Shown: piece after piece, positions 9,082 to 18,557 of the stretch
Layout of the letters: every line of letters starts with the position of its first letter
Position numbering within the stretch: position 1 is the stretch's first letter
From: Oceanospirillaceae bacterium
Lineage (GTDB): Bacteria; Pseudomonadota; Gammaproteobacteria; Pseudomonadales; Balneatricaceae
Assembly: GCA_013215505.1 (NCBI GenBank)
Contig: JABSQZ010000012.1
Span: 62,001 to 126,000, forward strand
Reading direction: 5' to 3'
DNA: 64,000 nt
Translations under genes and position numbers: made by a program
The notes under the pieces: model-generated
Told to the model about the DNA's origin: nothing
What the model saw: only the letters and a program-made list of their open reading frames with translations
Database searches by the model: none

Positions 9082-10953
9082 ATGCAAGATCAATATTTAT
9101 CACAGTTGTTAATGGCAGTAGTACTACTGCCATTATTGAGTGCAACACTGTTGATGCTTGCGGCGCTGTTCTCTGTCAGTTTGAAAAATGTTTTGGTAGC
9201 CACTTTAGCAGTAGGTGCTATTGGGGGCTCGGCTATTTGCGTCATATTACTCAATTTACAACTGGCAGACGCCGGCAACTTTAGTTTTAGCTATGTCTAT
9301 GCCAACTGGTTAAAGGTCGGCAGTTTCTCGGCGGTATTTGGTGTCTACCTGGACGGCCTGTCACTGGTGATGATCTCCATCGTCAGCGGCGTCGGTTTCC
9401 TGATTCACCTCTACTCTGTTGGTTTTATGGCTAAAGACCAGGATTTTCAGCGATTTTTTATCTACTTGAATCTATTTGTTGCCGCAATGTTAGTGCTAGT
9501 GTTAGCAGATAACTTGCTGATGTTATTTTTGGGTTGGGAGGGGGTTGGACTCTGCAGTTATCTACTGATTGGTTTCTGGCACCAAAAACATGCCAACAGC
9601 CTGGCCGCCAATAAAGCCTTTATCATGACCCGTATCGGCGATACCGCCATGGCCATCGGTCTGCTGTTACTGTTCATGCTGCTGGGAACTCTAGATATTC
9701 AACAAATCCAACTTCAGGCAGAGCAGCTTTGGCCACTACAAAGTGATCGGGGGCCCGCGTTTGATAGCGTCACTATTTGCGCGCTACTATTGCTGGCAGG
9801 CGCGGTCGGTAAATCCGGGCAGTTGCCACTGCAATCCTGGCTGCCAGATGCAATGGCGGGCCCAACTCCAGTCAGTGCGCTTATCCATGCTGCGACTATG
9901 GTGACCGCCGGGGTCTATTTGGTTGCCCGTTTTCATCAACTATTTTCACTCTCGCCACTGGCAATGCAGGTAGTGGCGGCAATAGGTGCCATTACCCTGA
10001 TTCTTGCCGCAACTGCAGCGCTGGTGCAACGAGATGTGAAACGTATCTTGGCTTATTCTACCATCAGCCAAATTGGCTACATGTTTTTAGCGCTGGGGGC
10101 CGGTGCCTATTCTGCGGCGGTCTTTCATTTAATGACCCATGCCTTTTTTAAGGCGTTATTATTCCTGGCCGCCGGCGCACTCATCTATTCCATGCAGCAT
10201 CAACACAATATTTTTCGAATGGGCGGGCTGCGCAGTAAACTGCCGTTCATTTGTGTCTGTTTCTTTTTTGGCTGTGCGGCCCTGGCAGCTCTGCCATTGA
10301 TGTCAGGCTTTTTCAGCAAAGAATTAATTTTGCAAAAGTTATTAGACAGAGAAATGTACGGCTTTTGGCTAGTGGCTCTTAGCGGGGCTTTTATCACCGC
10401 CTTCTATAGTTTCAGATTGTTCTTTGTGGTCTTCTTTGGCAGTACTGGGCAATTACCTGATGCTAAACCAACGACTAACATGAAAATTGCCTTGTCAGTA
10501 TTAGTGCTGCTGACTATTTTTGGCGGCATTGCACCGAGCGGGCTCAGTGCAGTCTTTGCAGAGTCAGAGCTGGCTAGTGATCACAACCTGGCCATTATTT
10601 TATTCACTATTGCCGTACCTCTTAGCGCTATCGCTGTATGTTGGTTTATCTTCAAAAAACAATTGTTTAACATCAGTATCAAGTCTGACAAGCTCAAGGG
10701 GCTACACAACTTTCTGTACAGCGGCTGGGGCTTCGATCAACTCTATAACGCTCTGTTTGTCCGACCTTTTATTAAAGCGACTCACAGTAATAAAAAAGAT
10801 TTTATCGATAGTTTCTACACTGGCTTGTGCCAAATTAGCCAGCTCAGCCATCAATACTTAAATAAACTGCAAAATGGCCAACTTAGATGGTACAACGCCA
10901 GCTTAGTACTGTTCAGTATCGCAGCAATGACATTTTTATTTACCGGACAGTAA
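9082..10953 (+). CDS. nuoL: NADH-quinone oxidoreductase subunit L (NuoL), antiporter-like
   Basis: 623 residues (E. coli 613). It contains the proton-translocating antiporter-like core: LMLFLGWEGVGLCSYLLIGFW with the key glutamate, GAVGKSGQLPLQSWLPDAM with the key lysine, and LIHAATMVTAGVYL. The C-terminal part corresponds to the long lateral helix and last anchor. The ribosome site caggag is 8 bases before ATG 9082. Its last bases and the following gap are the start of the repeated junction at 10957-11280. Confidence 0.96.
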   Translation: MQDQYLSQLLMAVVLLPLLSATLLMLAALFSVSLKNVLVATLAVGAIGGSAICVILLNLQLADAGNFSFSYVYANWLKVGSFSAVFGVYLDGLSLVMISIVSGVGFLIHLYSVGFMAKDQDFQRFFIYLNLFVAAMLVLVLADNLLMLFLGWEGVGLCSYLLIGFWHQKHANSLAANKAFIMTRIGDTAMAIGLLLLFMLLGTLDIQQIQLQAEQLWPLQSDRGPAFDSVTICALLLLAGAVGKSGQLPLQSWLPDAMAGPTPVSALIHAATMVTAGVYLVARFHQLFSLSPLAMQVVAAIGAITLILAATAALVQRDVKRILAYSTISQIGYMFLALGAGAYSAAVFHLMTHAFFKALLFLAAGALIYSMQHQHNIFRMGGLRSKLPFICVCFFFGCAALAALPLMSGFFSKELILQKLLDREMYGFWLVALSGAFITAFYSFRLFFVVFFGSTGQLPDAKPTTNMKIALSVLVLLTIFGGIAPSGLSAVFAESELASDHNLAIILFTIAVPLSAIAVCWFIFKKQLFNISIKSDKLKGLHNFLYSGWGFDQLYNALFVRPFIKATHSNKKDFIDSFYTGLCQISQLSHQYLNKLQNGQLRWYNASLVLFSIAAMTFLFTGQ

Positions 10954-10956
10954 CAG

Positions 10957-11280
10957 GCAGGCAAACAGCTAATAAAAATATAAGGATAGATGGATGTTAA
11001 CGGCGTTGATTTCAATTTTACTCTACAGACTGATGCCCTGCTTGCCTTGATCAGTGGATCACAGCACTAACATTTTTATTTTCCGGATTGTAATAGTCGG
11101 GGAAACAGCAAAAAATATAAGGATAGATGGATGTTAATGGAGTTGATTTTAATTTTACTCTACAGACTGATGCCCTGCTTGCCTTGATCAGTGGATCACA
11201 TATTACAATCCGGAGTCGGGGAAACAGCCAAAAAATATAAGGATAGATGGATGTTAACGGAGTTGATTTCAATTTTACTC
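10957..11280 (+). repeat. Three tandem copies of the nuoL/nuoM junction
   Basis: A unit containing a nuoL 3'-like tail, the ribosome site ataaggatagatgg and the first codons of nuoM occurs three times, with ATGs at 10994, 11131 and 11251 (spacings 137 and 120 bp). Copies 1 and 2 differ by only a few bases over about 90 bp; copy 3 is the functional nuoM start. In copies 1 and 2 the NuoM-like frame (MLTALISILL, MLMELILILL) hits TGA after 18 codons. A shifted frame from 10990 and 11127 stays open for 26 and 37 codons. An inverted segment is also present: 11082-11095 and 11201-11214 are exact reverse complements. Confidence 0.92.
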
Positions 11281-12714
11281 ATAGGTGCCCTACTCGCCTG
11301 GATCAGTGAATCACTGCAACTGCAGCTGCCTAAATGGATTGCTATAGCAACTTTGCTTAGTGCATTTTACCCACTGCGTCAGCTGCTAATGGAACTTGAT
11401 ACTGGTTCAATGCAGGTATGGCTGGTAAACGAGAGCATTGAATGGATCCCCAGATTTAACATCCGTTTCCACTTAGCCTTAGATGGGCTAAGTCTGTTGT
11501 TGGTTTTATTAACTCTTTTAATGGGTCTGATTGCCGTGTTAGCGGCCTGGAAAGAAATTAGCTATAAACCCGGATTTTTTTACTTTAATTTGCTCTGCTC
11601 GCTGGCTGGCGTAATTGGCGTATTCTGCGCCTTAGATCTGTTCCTGTTTTTTGTCTTCTGGGAGGTCATGTTAGTCCCTATGTACCTGCTGATAGCGGTT
11701 TGGGGCTACGAAAATCGTCGCTATGCGGCGATGAAGTTCTTTCTCTTTACCCAAGCCGGTGGTTTGATCATGCTGTTGAGCATTTGCGCACTGGTATTAC
11801 TGCACTACCAAAACAGTGGCGAAATCACCTTTAACTATTTTGCATTGATGCAACACCAATTGTCTGAACAAGCGGCGTTCTGGGTGATGCTGGGCTTTTT
11901 TATTGCCTTTGTTATCAAACTGCCGATTGTACCTTTCCACAATTGGCTTCCCGATGCCCATACTGAGGCACCGACTGCAGTCAGCGTTATCTTAGCCGCG
12001 GTACTGCTTAAAACTGGCGGCTATGGATTACTGCGCTTTGTATTGCCGCTGTTCCCTGATGCCTCTGTCGAGATTGCCCCGGTGGTCATGGCCATTGCTG
12101 CTATCAGCATTATTTACGGCGCTCTGATGGCCTTTTCACAGCAAGACTTAAAAAGACTCGTTGCTTACTCCAGTGTCTCACATATGGGATTTGTACTTCT
12201 GGGATGTTACGCATTCACGGCGCAAGCCTGGCAGGGAGCGGTGTTGCAAATGCTAGCTCACGGTGTCAGCACCGCCGCGCTGTTTGCCTTAGTGGGGGCG
12301 ATACAGTATCGCTACCACACTCGTGATTTAGCGCAATTGGGCGGACTCTGGCAATGTCTTCCCAAGCTCAGTGGCATGTTGTTATTTTTTGTTGTCGCCT
12401 CTCTGGGTATGCCCGGTCTGGGTAATTTTGTCGCTGAGTTTTTAGTTCTGGTGGGCAGTTTCAGTACGTACCCGAAATTGACCATGATGGCGGCAACAGG
12501 GTTGATATTGGCGGCAATTTACTCACTTAAAATTGCCCATCAAACATTGTTTGGCACACTCAAACTACAACCTAGTATTGATCTGGATCGCAGAGAAGTG
12601 TTGATGATGTTTTCAATGGTGGTGCTGCTGATTTGGCTGGGATTGCATCCCCAGCCAATAATAGACTTGGCACAACAGAGCTTAAACCAGTTATCTATAG
12701 GAGCTAAATTATGA
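11251..12714 (+). CDS. nuoM: NADH-quinone oxidoreductase subunit M (NuoM), antiporter-like
   Basis: 487 residues (E. coli 509). ND4-family features are FFVFWEVMLVPMYLLIAVWG with the conserved glutamate, FVIKLPIVPFHNWLPDAHTE with the channel lysine, and KRLVAYSSVSHMGFV. The frame is open back to 11191, but ATG 11251 is chosen because AAGGA lies 9 bases upstream and the N-terminus (MLTELISILLIGALL) matches the family. The two upstream copies of this start region are non-productive. The stop overlaps nuoN (ATGA). Confidence 0.94.
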   Translation: MLTELISILLIGALLAWISESLQLQLPKWIAIATLLSAFYPLRQLLMELDTGSMQVWLVNESIEWIPRFNIRFHLALDGLSLLLVLLTLLMGLIAVLAAWKEISYKPGFFYFNLLCSLAGVIGVFCALDLFLFFVFWEVMLVPMYLLIAVWGYENRRYAAMKFFLFTQAGGLIMLLSICALVLLHYQNSGEITFNYFALMQHQLSEQAAFWVMLGFFIAFVIKLPIVPFHNWLPDAHTEAPTAVSVILAAVLLKTGGYGLLRFVLPLFPDASVEIAPVVMAIAAISIIYGALMAFSQQDLKRLVAYSSVSHMGFVLLGCYAFTAQAWQGAVLQMLAHGVSTAALFALVGAIQYRYHTRDLAQLGGLWQCLPKLSGMLLFFVVASLGMPGLGNFVAEFLVLVGSFSTYPKLTMMAATGLILAAIYSLKIAHQTLFGTLKLQPSIDLDRREVLMMFSMVVLLIWLGLHPQPIIDLAQQSLNQLSIGAKL

Positions 12715-14165
12715 TTGCCGCTGTGCTACCTTGGATAGTCATCAGTGCGACAGCGCTGATAGTGATGTTATTGACTGCGATCAAGCGCGATCATTTATAC
12801 ATTAGTATAATTACCTCGCTAGGTTTATTCATTGCCATGATAGTTCAGACAATCAAAATTGAAACAACAGCTTACGAAAATAATTTAATATCAATTAACA
12901 GTACTGTAGCACTGTTGTCGGCGCTGTTAATACTGCTGGCGCTACTACTGAGTAGCTTGCTCTATCCCTGGCTAAAAAAAGCCCAGGAACCCAGTGAAGA
13001 ATATTACCTGCTGTTTCTGCTGGCAACTCAAGGGGCTTTAATCGTTGCAGCCAGTAGCCATTTCGCCAGTTTCTTTTTGGGTCTGGAGCTAATGAGTTTG
13101 TCACTGGTTGCTATGGTCGCGTACGTAGATAAGAGCAGCAAAGCACTGGAGGCGGGGATTAAGTACTTTGTGCTTTCGGCACTGGCTTCAGCCTTTATGT
13201 TAATGGCCATCGCCATCATCTACCTCTACAGTGGCACTTTAAATTTCAGTGAGATATTAACCCAGTTGAGCTCAAATCAAGTGGTTGCCGAAAATGGCAA
13301 TAACCTTGTCCTCAGCACCGCCATTGTTTTACTGTTAGTTGGTGTTGCTTTTAAATTATCACTGGCCCCCTGCCACTTATGGGTGGCAGACTTGTTTGAG
13401 GGAGCACCTCTGGCCAGTGCGGCATTTTTGGCAACACTGGCCAAAGCGGCCATTTTTATTCTGCTAATCAGGCTCTTCGAAGACACCCATTGGTATCAGC
13501 AGAGCTCAGTGATCACTATTTTATCAATGATCGCAGCGGCATCGATGCTGATCGGAAACTTGTTGGCGCTGTTACAAAATAACATTTTACGCTTACTGGC
13601 CTATTCCTCTATTGCGCACTTTGGCTATATTTTACTGGCGTTACTGGCTATAGCACCCAGTTCACCGCTGGCAGAACAAAACAACTTGAGCAATGAAGCC
13701 GCCATCTTTTACTTAATTGCCTACTTAGTCACTGTGTTAGGCATCTTTGCAATACTGATGTTACTGATTGATAACCAGCAGCTAAAAGATTTTAAAATCT
13801 GCAGCTTTAAAGGCTTATTTTGGCACAGCCCAGGTACTGCTATGGTGTTGGCAGTGTTACTGCTATCGTTGGCAGGAATCCCGTTAACTATTGGTTTTGT
13901 AGGAAAATTCTATTTGACTTTAGCAGCGGTTAACAGTCAGTTGTGGTGGTTATTAGCAGTATTAATCGTCAGCAGCATTATCGGCTTATTTTACTATTTA
14001 CGGATTATTTTAAGCATGCTGGAAAAAACAGAGCAGCAGGGTAATACCGCGCCTGCCTCGATATTGAATATTGCCATTTTAGCACTGATTTCTTTAGCGG
14101 TGATCGGACTCGGGGTGTTTCCAGGACAGATGGCACTGGTTATTCAGCGCATCGTTGTTTCCTAG
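12711..14165 (+). CDS. nuoN: NADH-quinone oxidoreductase subunit N (NuoN), antiporter-like
   Basis: 484 residues (E. coli 485), about 14 membrane helices. ND2-family features are FFLGLELMSLSLVAMVAY with the conserved glutamate, FKLSLAPCHLWVADLFEGAP with the channel lysine, and LRLLAYSSIAHFGYILL. It is the last nuo gene. Its start overlaps nuoM by 4 bp, and nhaD follows 58 bp downstream on the same strand. Confidence 0.95.
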   Translation: MIAAVLPWIVISATALIVMLLTAIKRDHLYISIITSLGLFIAMIVQTIKIETTAYENNLISINSTVALLSALLILLALLLSSLLYPWLKKAQEPSEEYYLLFLLATQGALIVAASSHFASFFLGLELMSLSLVAMVAYVDKSSKALEAGIKYFVLSALASAFMLMAIAIIYLYSGTLNFSEILTQLSSNQVVAENGNNLVLSTAIVLLLVGVAFKLSLAPCHLWVADLFEGAPLASAAFLATLAKAAIFILLIRLFEDTHWYQQSSVITILSMIAAASMLIGNLLALLQNNILRLLAYSSIAHFGYILLALLAIAPSSPLAEQNNLSNEAAIFYLIAYLVTVLGIFAILMLLIDNQQLKDFKICSFKGLFWHSPGTAMVLAVLLLSLAGIPLTIGFVGKFYLTLAAVNSQLWWLLAVLIVSSIIGLFYYLRIILSMLEKTEQQGNTAPASILNIAILALISLAVIGLGVFPGQMALVIQRIVVS

Positions 14166-14223
14166 CAACAGCCAGAGCAATTAACCAAAGCGCATTTTTC
14201 AGAACATCTAAAGGTCAGAGTCC

Positions 14224-15615
14224 ATGAAGTACTTTTTCTTTAGCGCAATCATACTATTGCCAACACCCGTGGCGGCCAACCCGGGCGACACTGAACAGTG
14301 GCTGGATCTCACTGCGCACTGGGCGGGATTAGTTTCACTGTTGATCTTTATCACTGCTTACACACTGGTTATCGCTGAAGAATTTTTACATTTAAGAAAG
14401 TCAAAACCGGTGATGTTAGGAGCGGGTATTATCTGGGCTATTATTGCCTTTATCTATGCCAGTAATGGCTTGACCCAGTCGGTTGAGGCTGCTGTCAGGC
14501 ACAATTTACTTGAATATGCAGAATTGATGCTGTTTTTATTGGTTGCTATGACTTACATCAATAGCATGAAAGAGCGCGGGGTTTTTGACAGTTTAAGGTC
14601 CTGGCTGGTGGACAAGAACTTTGATTACAGACAACTGTTTTGGATGACCGGTATCTTAGCGTTTTTTATCTCCCCTATTGCTGACAATTTAACCACTGCC
14701 CTATTAATGTGTGCTGTGATAATTGCAGTGGGCAATGGCAATAAGCCATTCATCTCCCTTGCCTGCATCAATATCGTGGTTGCGGCTAATGCGGGGGGAG
14801 CATTCAGCCCTTTTGGCGACATTACTACCTTGATGGTATGGCAAAAAGGAGTGATTGAATTTCAGACTTTTTTTAGTTTAATAGTACCTTCCGTGGTCAA
14901 TTATATTGTGCCGGCAATCATCATGAGTTTTTTTGTACCTAGAACAAAACCCGCGGCAATCCATTCTTCTGCAACAATGAAACGCGGAGCTAAACGAGTC
15001 ATAATATTGTTTTTAATCACTATAGCCACCGCCGTCAGTTTTCATAACTTTTTACATTTGCCGCCGGTAATAGGGATGCTGACCGGACTGTCACTGCTGC
15101 AATTGTTTGGCTACTACCTTAAAAGGACCCATCTGCCTGGGGTTGCGAAAGTAGATGCAAACGCAGAGACAAAGCCGTTCGATATATTTTCCAGAGTCGC
15201 CGAAGCCGAGTGGGATACACTGTTGTTTTTCTATGGGGTGATACTCTGCGTCGGTGGCCTGGGATTTATCGGCTACCTGAGCATGGTCTCAGAGCTTATG
15301 TATCAGCAGTGGGGCCCTACGAATGCAAATATCGCCGTCGGCATAATCTCGGCCATTGTCGATAATATACCGGTTATGTTTGCAGTCCTGACTATGATGC
15401 CACAGATGTCCGAGGGCCAGTGGCTATTAGTGACACTGACTGCCGGTGTCGGCGGTAGCTTGTTGTCTATAGGCTCGGCTGCCGGGGTGGCGCTGATGGG
15501 GGCTGCGCAAGGTAAATACACTTTCTTTAGCCATCTAAAATGGACCCCGGTGATAGCCTTGGGTTACTTTGCCAGCATTGTCACGCACCTGTGGATTAAC
15601 AGTCATTATTTTTGA
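14224..15615 (+). CDS. nhaD: Na+/H+ antiporter, NhaD type
   Basis: 463 residues. A signal-like N-terminus (through PTPVAAN) precedes about 12 membrane helices. Conserved NhaD/ion-transporter-superfamily stretches include FFISPIADNLTTALLMCAVI, NIVVAANAGGAFSPFGDITT and AIVDNIPVMFAVLTM. Members exchange sodium or lithium for protons at alkaline pH and are common in marine and halophilic bacteria. ATG 14224 is preceded by aaaggtcagagtcc. The close position behind nuoN suggests co-transcription with complex I, so proton pumping and sodium extrusion could be made together. Confidence 0.9.
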   Translation: MKYFFFSAIILLPTPVAANPGDTEQWLDLTAHWAGLVSLLIFITAYTLVIAEEFLHLRKSKPVMLGAGIIWAIIAFIYASNGLTQSVEAAVRHNLLEYAELMLFLLVAMTYINSMKERGVFDSLRSWLVDKNFDYRQLFWMTGILAFFISPIADNLTTALLMCAVIIAVGNGNKPFISLACINIVVAANAGGAFSPFGDITTLMVWQKGVIEFQTFFSLIVPSVVNYIVPAIIMSFFVPRTKPAAIHSSATMKRGAKRVIILFLITIATAVSFHNFLHLPPVIGMLTGLSLLQLFGYYLKRTHLPGVAKVDANAETKPFDIFSRVAEAEWDTLLFFYGVILCVGGLGFIGYLSMVSELMYQQWGPTNANIAVGIISAIVDNIPVMFAVLTMMPQMSEGQWLLVTLTAGVGGSLLSIGSAAGVALMGAAQGKYTFFSHLKWTPVIALGYFASIVTHLWINSHYF

Positions 15616-16774
15616 GCGCTGCATAAGATACAGCGAATAATTTAAATACGCCTGTGGCCTACAGAGCCTGTCTCAAACTAAATATCAGCTACAGCAAAGC
15701 TGACTAGCTGGTAAATTGATGACGACCAGGTAGCAATGCTTTGCCCTTCATCAATCAGCTGCATTGTTATGCTATTCAGTGAGAACCCTGATTAGGCTAA
15801 GTTATCTTGTGCGCAACAGCACACCTTATCTCCTGTTGAGAAAAGATCAGACTTATGCGCAAGTCCCTCTTTCTGAGCGATGACTTACCATGAAGACTGG
15901 TTTCACATGCAGCACACAGATTCAGTTTTCAGCCCCGCATTTATCACTGGCTAACTTGCTGATCTGAGCCAGTGATACATTGAATCAACTCGATTGAAAG
16001 TAAACCAAAGCCTAGTTACTTCGCCTTCATCTGGACTGAGATTGCATAATTACAGCATTACTTGGTCTGACAATTATCAGCTATCAGAGCTGCTTTTTCG
16101 GCTTTCAAATATCGTACTAACACCCTTTCTATTGACCTTTCGGCCCATATTCAGCGTTTTAAATGAGTATTCGAATTCTCAGCCAATTTAACATAATAAT
16201 TATTATACGAAGTTTGATATTTACTATAAATTCCTCTATATAGCCTTTGCACCAGCAGCTAGCACTTACCTTGTTTAAGATTTTAATGAATATAACAAAC
16301 TAGATTGTGCGGCAAACCAGCCATATTCAGGGCTGCAGTCTTTATCACCGACTAACGACTATCAGAGTGTGCAGTACGCGAGAAAATCTACTGCACTATT
16401 AACGCCCCTGGGAATTAAAAACCATTGCGCCTTTCAACCAGCCACACATACCATTAGCTTAAAGCCCCCGAGAAAATCCTGGATTGATTCCTGTACTCTC
16501 CGACTTAACTAGCGGCAATAAAGGTCTGATCGCTGTCAGATTATCCCGGCAATTTCTCTGCATTAACCTATAATTTTCAGCACTGCAATAGCAAATAACA
16601 GCTCCGCCCCTCCCCTCTCTTGCGCTGTAAGCTATTTATTAGCCATAATAGGGGGAACTAAATGACACTAGTCGCTTTTAGATAACAAATTGTCACTACG
16701 GGTCGGTATGATGCAATTTTTGTCGACATTCAGAGACAATATTTAAATGTTTAAGCAATAATAAGAGAAACGTA
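15616..16774. other. Gene-poor 1.16-kb gap between nhaD and fadL
   Basis: No convincing gene is visible. The only open frame of note (65 codons at 15994-16191) resembles nothing recognised and has no good ribosome site. The sequence is AT-rich, especially around 16180-16320. A weak hairpin follows nhaD directly (cgctg at 15619, cagcg at 15633, then an AT run). The last 150 bp must hold the fadL promoter, but no clear -35/-10 pair stands out. It could be the remains of lost genes. Confidence 0.5.
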
Positions 16775-18043
16775 ATGATAAAAATAAACAGAATGAATAA
16801 AGGGGGCGCAGTCCTGGGATCTGTTGCTCTGCTAATTGCAGCGACAAGTGTCCAAGGCGCAGGTTTCCAGTTAAAAGAGCAAAGTGCTGAGGGTCAGGGA
16901 AATTCATTTGCCGGACAGACGGCAAAGGCTGTAGATGCCAGTACTATCTTCTTTAATCCGGCCGGCATGACCATGATTGAAGGCAATCATGTGCAGACCA
17001 ATCTATCTTATATTGCACCTAGTGCTGAATACAGCCATGGCAGTTCTACTTCCTTTGCTCCATTGTTCTCTAGAAGCTCAGGTATCGACGGGGGCGAATC
17101 AGCTATAGTGCCCGCTGCTTACGCTCTCTGGGATTATAACCAGCAAGTTAAATTAGGCATCAGTATCAACGCCCCTTTTGGCCTCTCGACTAAATTTGAT
17201 GAAGATTGGGTAGGTGCTCAGTACAACGTATTCAGTGAGATAAAAACCATTAACATTGCCCCCTCTGTCGCCTATCGGGTGAATGAAAAGCTGTCTGTGG
17301 GTGGCAATCTGCAGTTTCAAAAAATTGAAGGCAAACTGACTAATAGAAGTGTGGTAGGCGCAGGTGTTGATGCCCTGACCACGCTCAAGGCCGATGATAC
17401 AGGTTTTGGCTATGCCTTAGGTTTTCTCTATGAATACAGCGACAACGGACGGGTTGGTTTTAATTACCGATCGCAAATTAAACATACTTTAGAAGGAGAT
17501 GTATTTACTACAGGGGTCGGTGGTTTTAATGCTAAAGCCGATGTCACTATGCCCGCTGTAGCCTCTGCCGGTGTCTATCATCAAGTATCAGACCAATGGA
17601 CCCTACTGGGCGATGTAGCTTGGACAGATTGGTCGGTGTTTGACAAGCTGCAAGTGGTTAATACTGATTCTAATAGCAACTCAAGCCTTACTACATACAA
17701 CTGGGAAGATACTATTTTTGTTGCTCTTGGAGCCAATTATCAATACAGCGATAAATTACAATTAAAATTTGGCGTGGCTTACGATCAGGGCGCGGCCAAT
17801 GATGAAGATCGTACCGCAGGTATTCCAGATGCTACTCGCTATTGGGCTTCAGTCGGCGCCAGTTACCAGTTAAACAAACAATCTACAATCAATATAGGCT
17901 ATTCGCACATAGAGGCACAGACAGCCAAAATTTCAGAGGATAGCAAGCTCAGTACTCCTGCACCTACCCTAGGAAGTGATTATGAAGGTTCATTTAATCC
18001 TAAAGTAGATATTATCAGCATCGGCCTGGACTACCAATTCTAG
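16775..18043 (+). CDS. fadL: FadL/OmpP1 family outer-membrane long-chain fatty acid transporter
   Basis: 422 residues. A signal peptide ends at about VQG, leaving a mature protein that starts AGFQLKEQSAEGQGNSFAG, the family's hatch-domain start. IFFNPAGMTM follows, and the C-terminus DIISIGLDYQF ends in an aromatic residue as expected for an outer-membrane β-barrel. It lets hydrophobic compounds cross the outer membrane. Start 16775 has AAGAGA 7 bases upstream; the alternative ATG at 16793 lacks a ribosome site. It precedes the β-oxidation cluster by 514 bp, which fits fatty acid use, but the exact substrate cannot be read from sequence. Confidence 0.9.
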   Translation: MIKINRMNKGGAVLGSVALLIAATSVQGAGFQLKEQSAEGQGNSFAGQTAKAVDASTIFFNPAGMTMIEGNHVQTNLSYIAPSAEYSHGSSTSFAPLFSRSSGIDGGESAIVPAAYALWDYNQQVKLGISINAPFGLSTKFDEDWVGAQYNVFSEIKTINIAPSVAYRVNEKLSVGGNLQFQKIEGKLTNRSVVGAGVDALTTLKADDTGFGYALGFLYEYSDNGRVGFNYRSQIKHTLEGDVFTTGVGGFNAKADVTMPAVASAGVYHQVSDQWTLLGDVAWTDWSVFDKLQVVNTDSNSNSSLTTYNWEDTIFVALGANYQYSDKLQLKFGVAYDQGAANDEDRTAGIPDATRYWASVGASYQLNKQSTINIGYSHIEAQTAKISEDSKLSTPAPTLGSDYEGSFNPKVDIISIGLDYQF

Positions 18044-18557
18044 CTTGTGAAAAATTTTACCAACAGGGAATATACCAGCAAATTCAATACCCGTTACAAG
18101 GCATTTGAAGAAGTCAGATAGGCCCCCAAGATTAAGCTAAAGAAATCCTCAGTTCTGCCTACAGGGATGTAGGCGGAACGGGCTACTGTAAGTCAGGTAA
18201 TTTTACAAAGACGCGTCACTTTCTGAAATAATCGCCCGTCATCTGAATAAATTATAGCGCGCGAAAACACCTGTTTTATTGCCCTCTTTCCTTTGCGAAT
18301 TACACAGCCCCCTACTGCCTTCCAGCCATTACCCGCCAAGACCAAAAAACTAGCAATATTTCAGTTCTTCAACTATATTGAAACTAAACAATATCAATAT
18401 GTTATTGGCACTTCTACACTTCAACAGCAGCAATGTTCTGTAAACATTACAAAGCTACTTTCAAGAATTACAAGCCCTTCAACCTATCGCTGCCGATAGC
18501 AGCTAAAATATTAATCAGTACTACACTACACATAGACCAAGATAACGGAGATCTGGC
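18044..18557. other. Intergenic region between fadL and the β-oxidation cluster
   Basis: 514 bp with no supported gene. It contains one strong inverted repeat at 18152-18179, described separately. The rest is AT-rich and should include the promoter for the thiolase operon. The ribosome site for the thiolase is aacggagatctggc before ATG 18558. Confidence 0.5.
18152..18179 (+). terminator. Strong hairpin after fadL, possible terminator without U-tract
   Basis: gttctgcctaca and tgtaggcggaac form a 12-bp stem (one G-U pair) closed by the loop ggga, about 110 bp after the fadL stop. No run of T follows, so it may be an mRNA-stabilising stem or an operator instead. Confidence 0.45.

Noticed and set aside
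15994-16191. 65-codon frame in the nhaD-fadL gap
   Set aside because: No ribosome site, no recognisable domain and low-complexity codon use. It looks like a chance opening in AT-rich sequence.
16690-16712. Sequence acgggtcggtatgat before fadL resembling a FadR operator half
   Set aside because: Only the left half agrees with the E. coli FadR consensus; the right half does not. Too weak to call without a genome-wide motif search.
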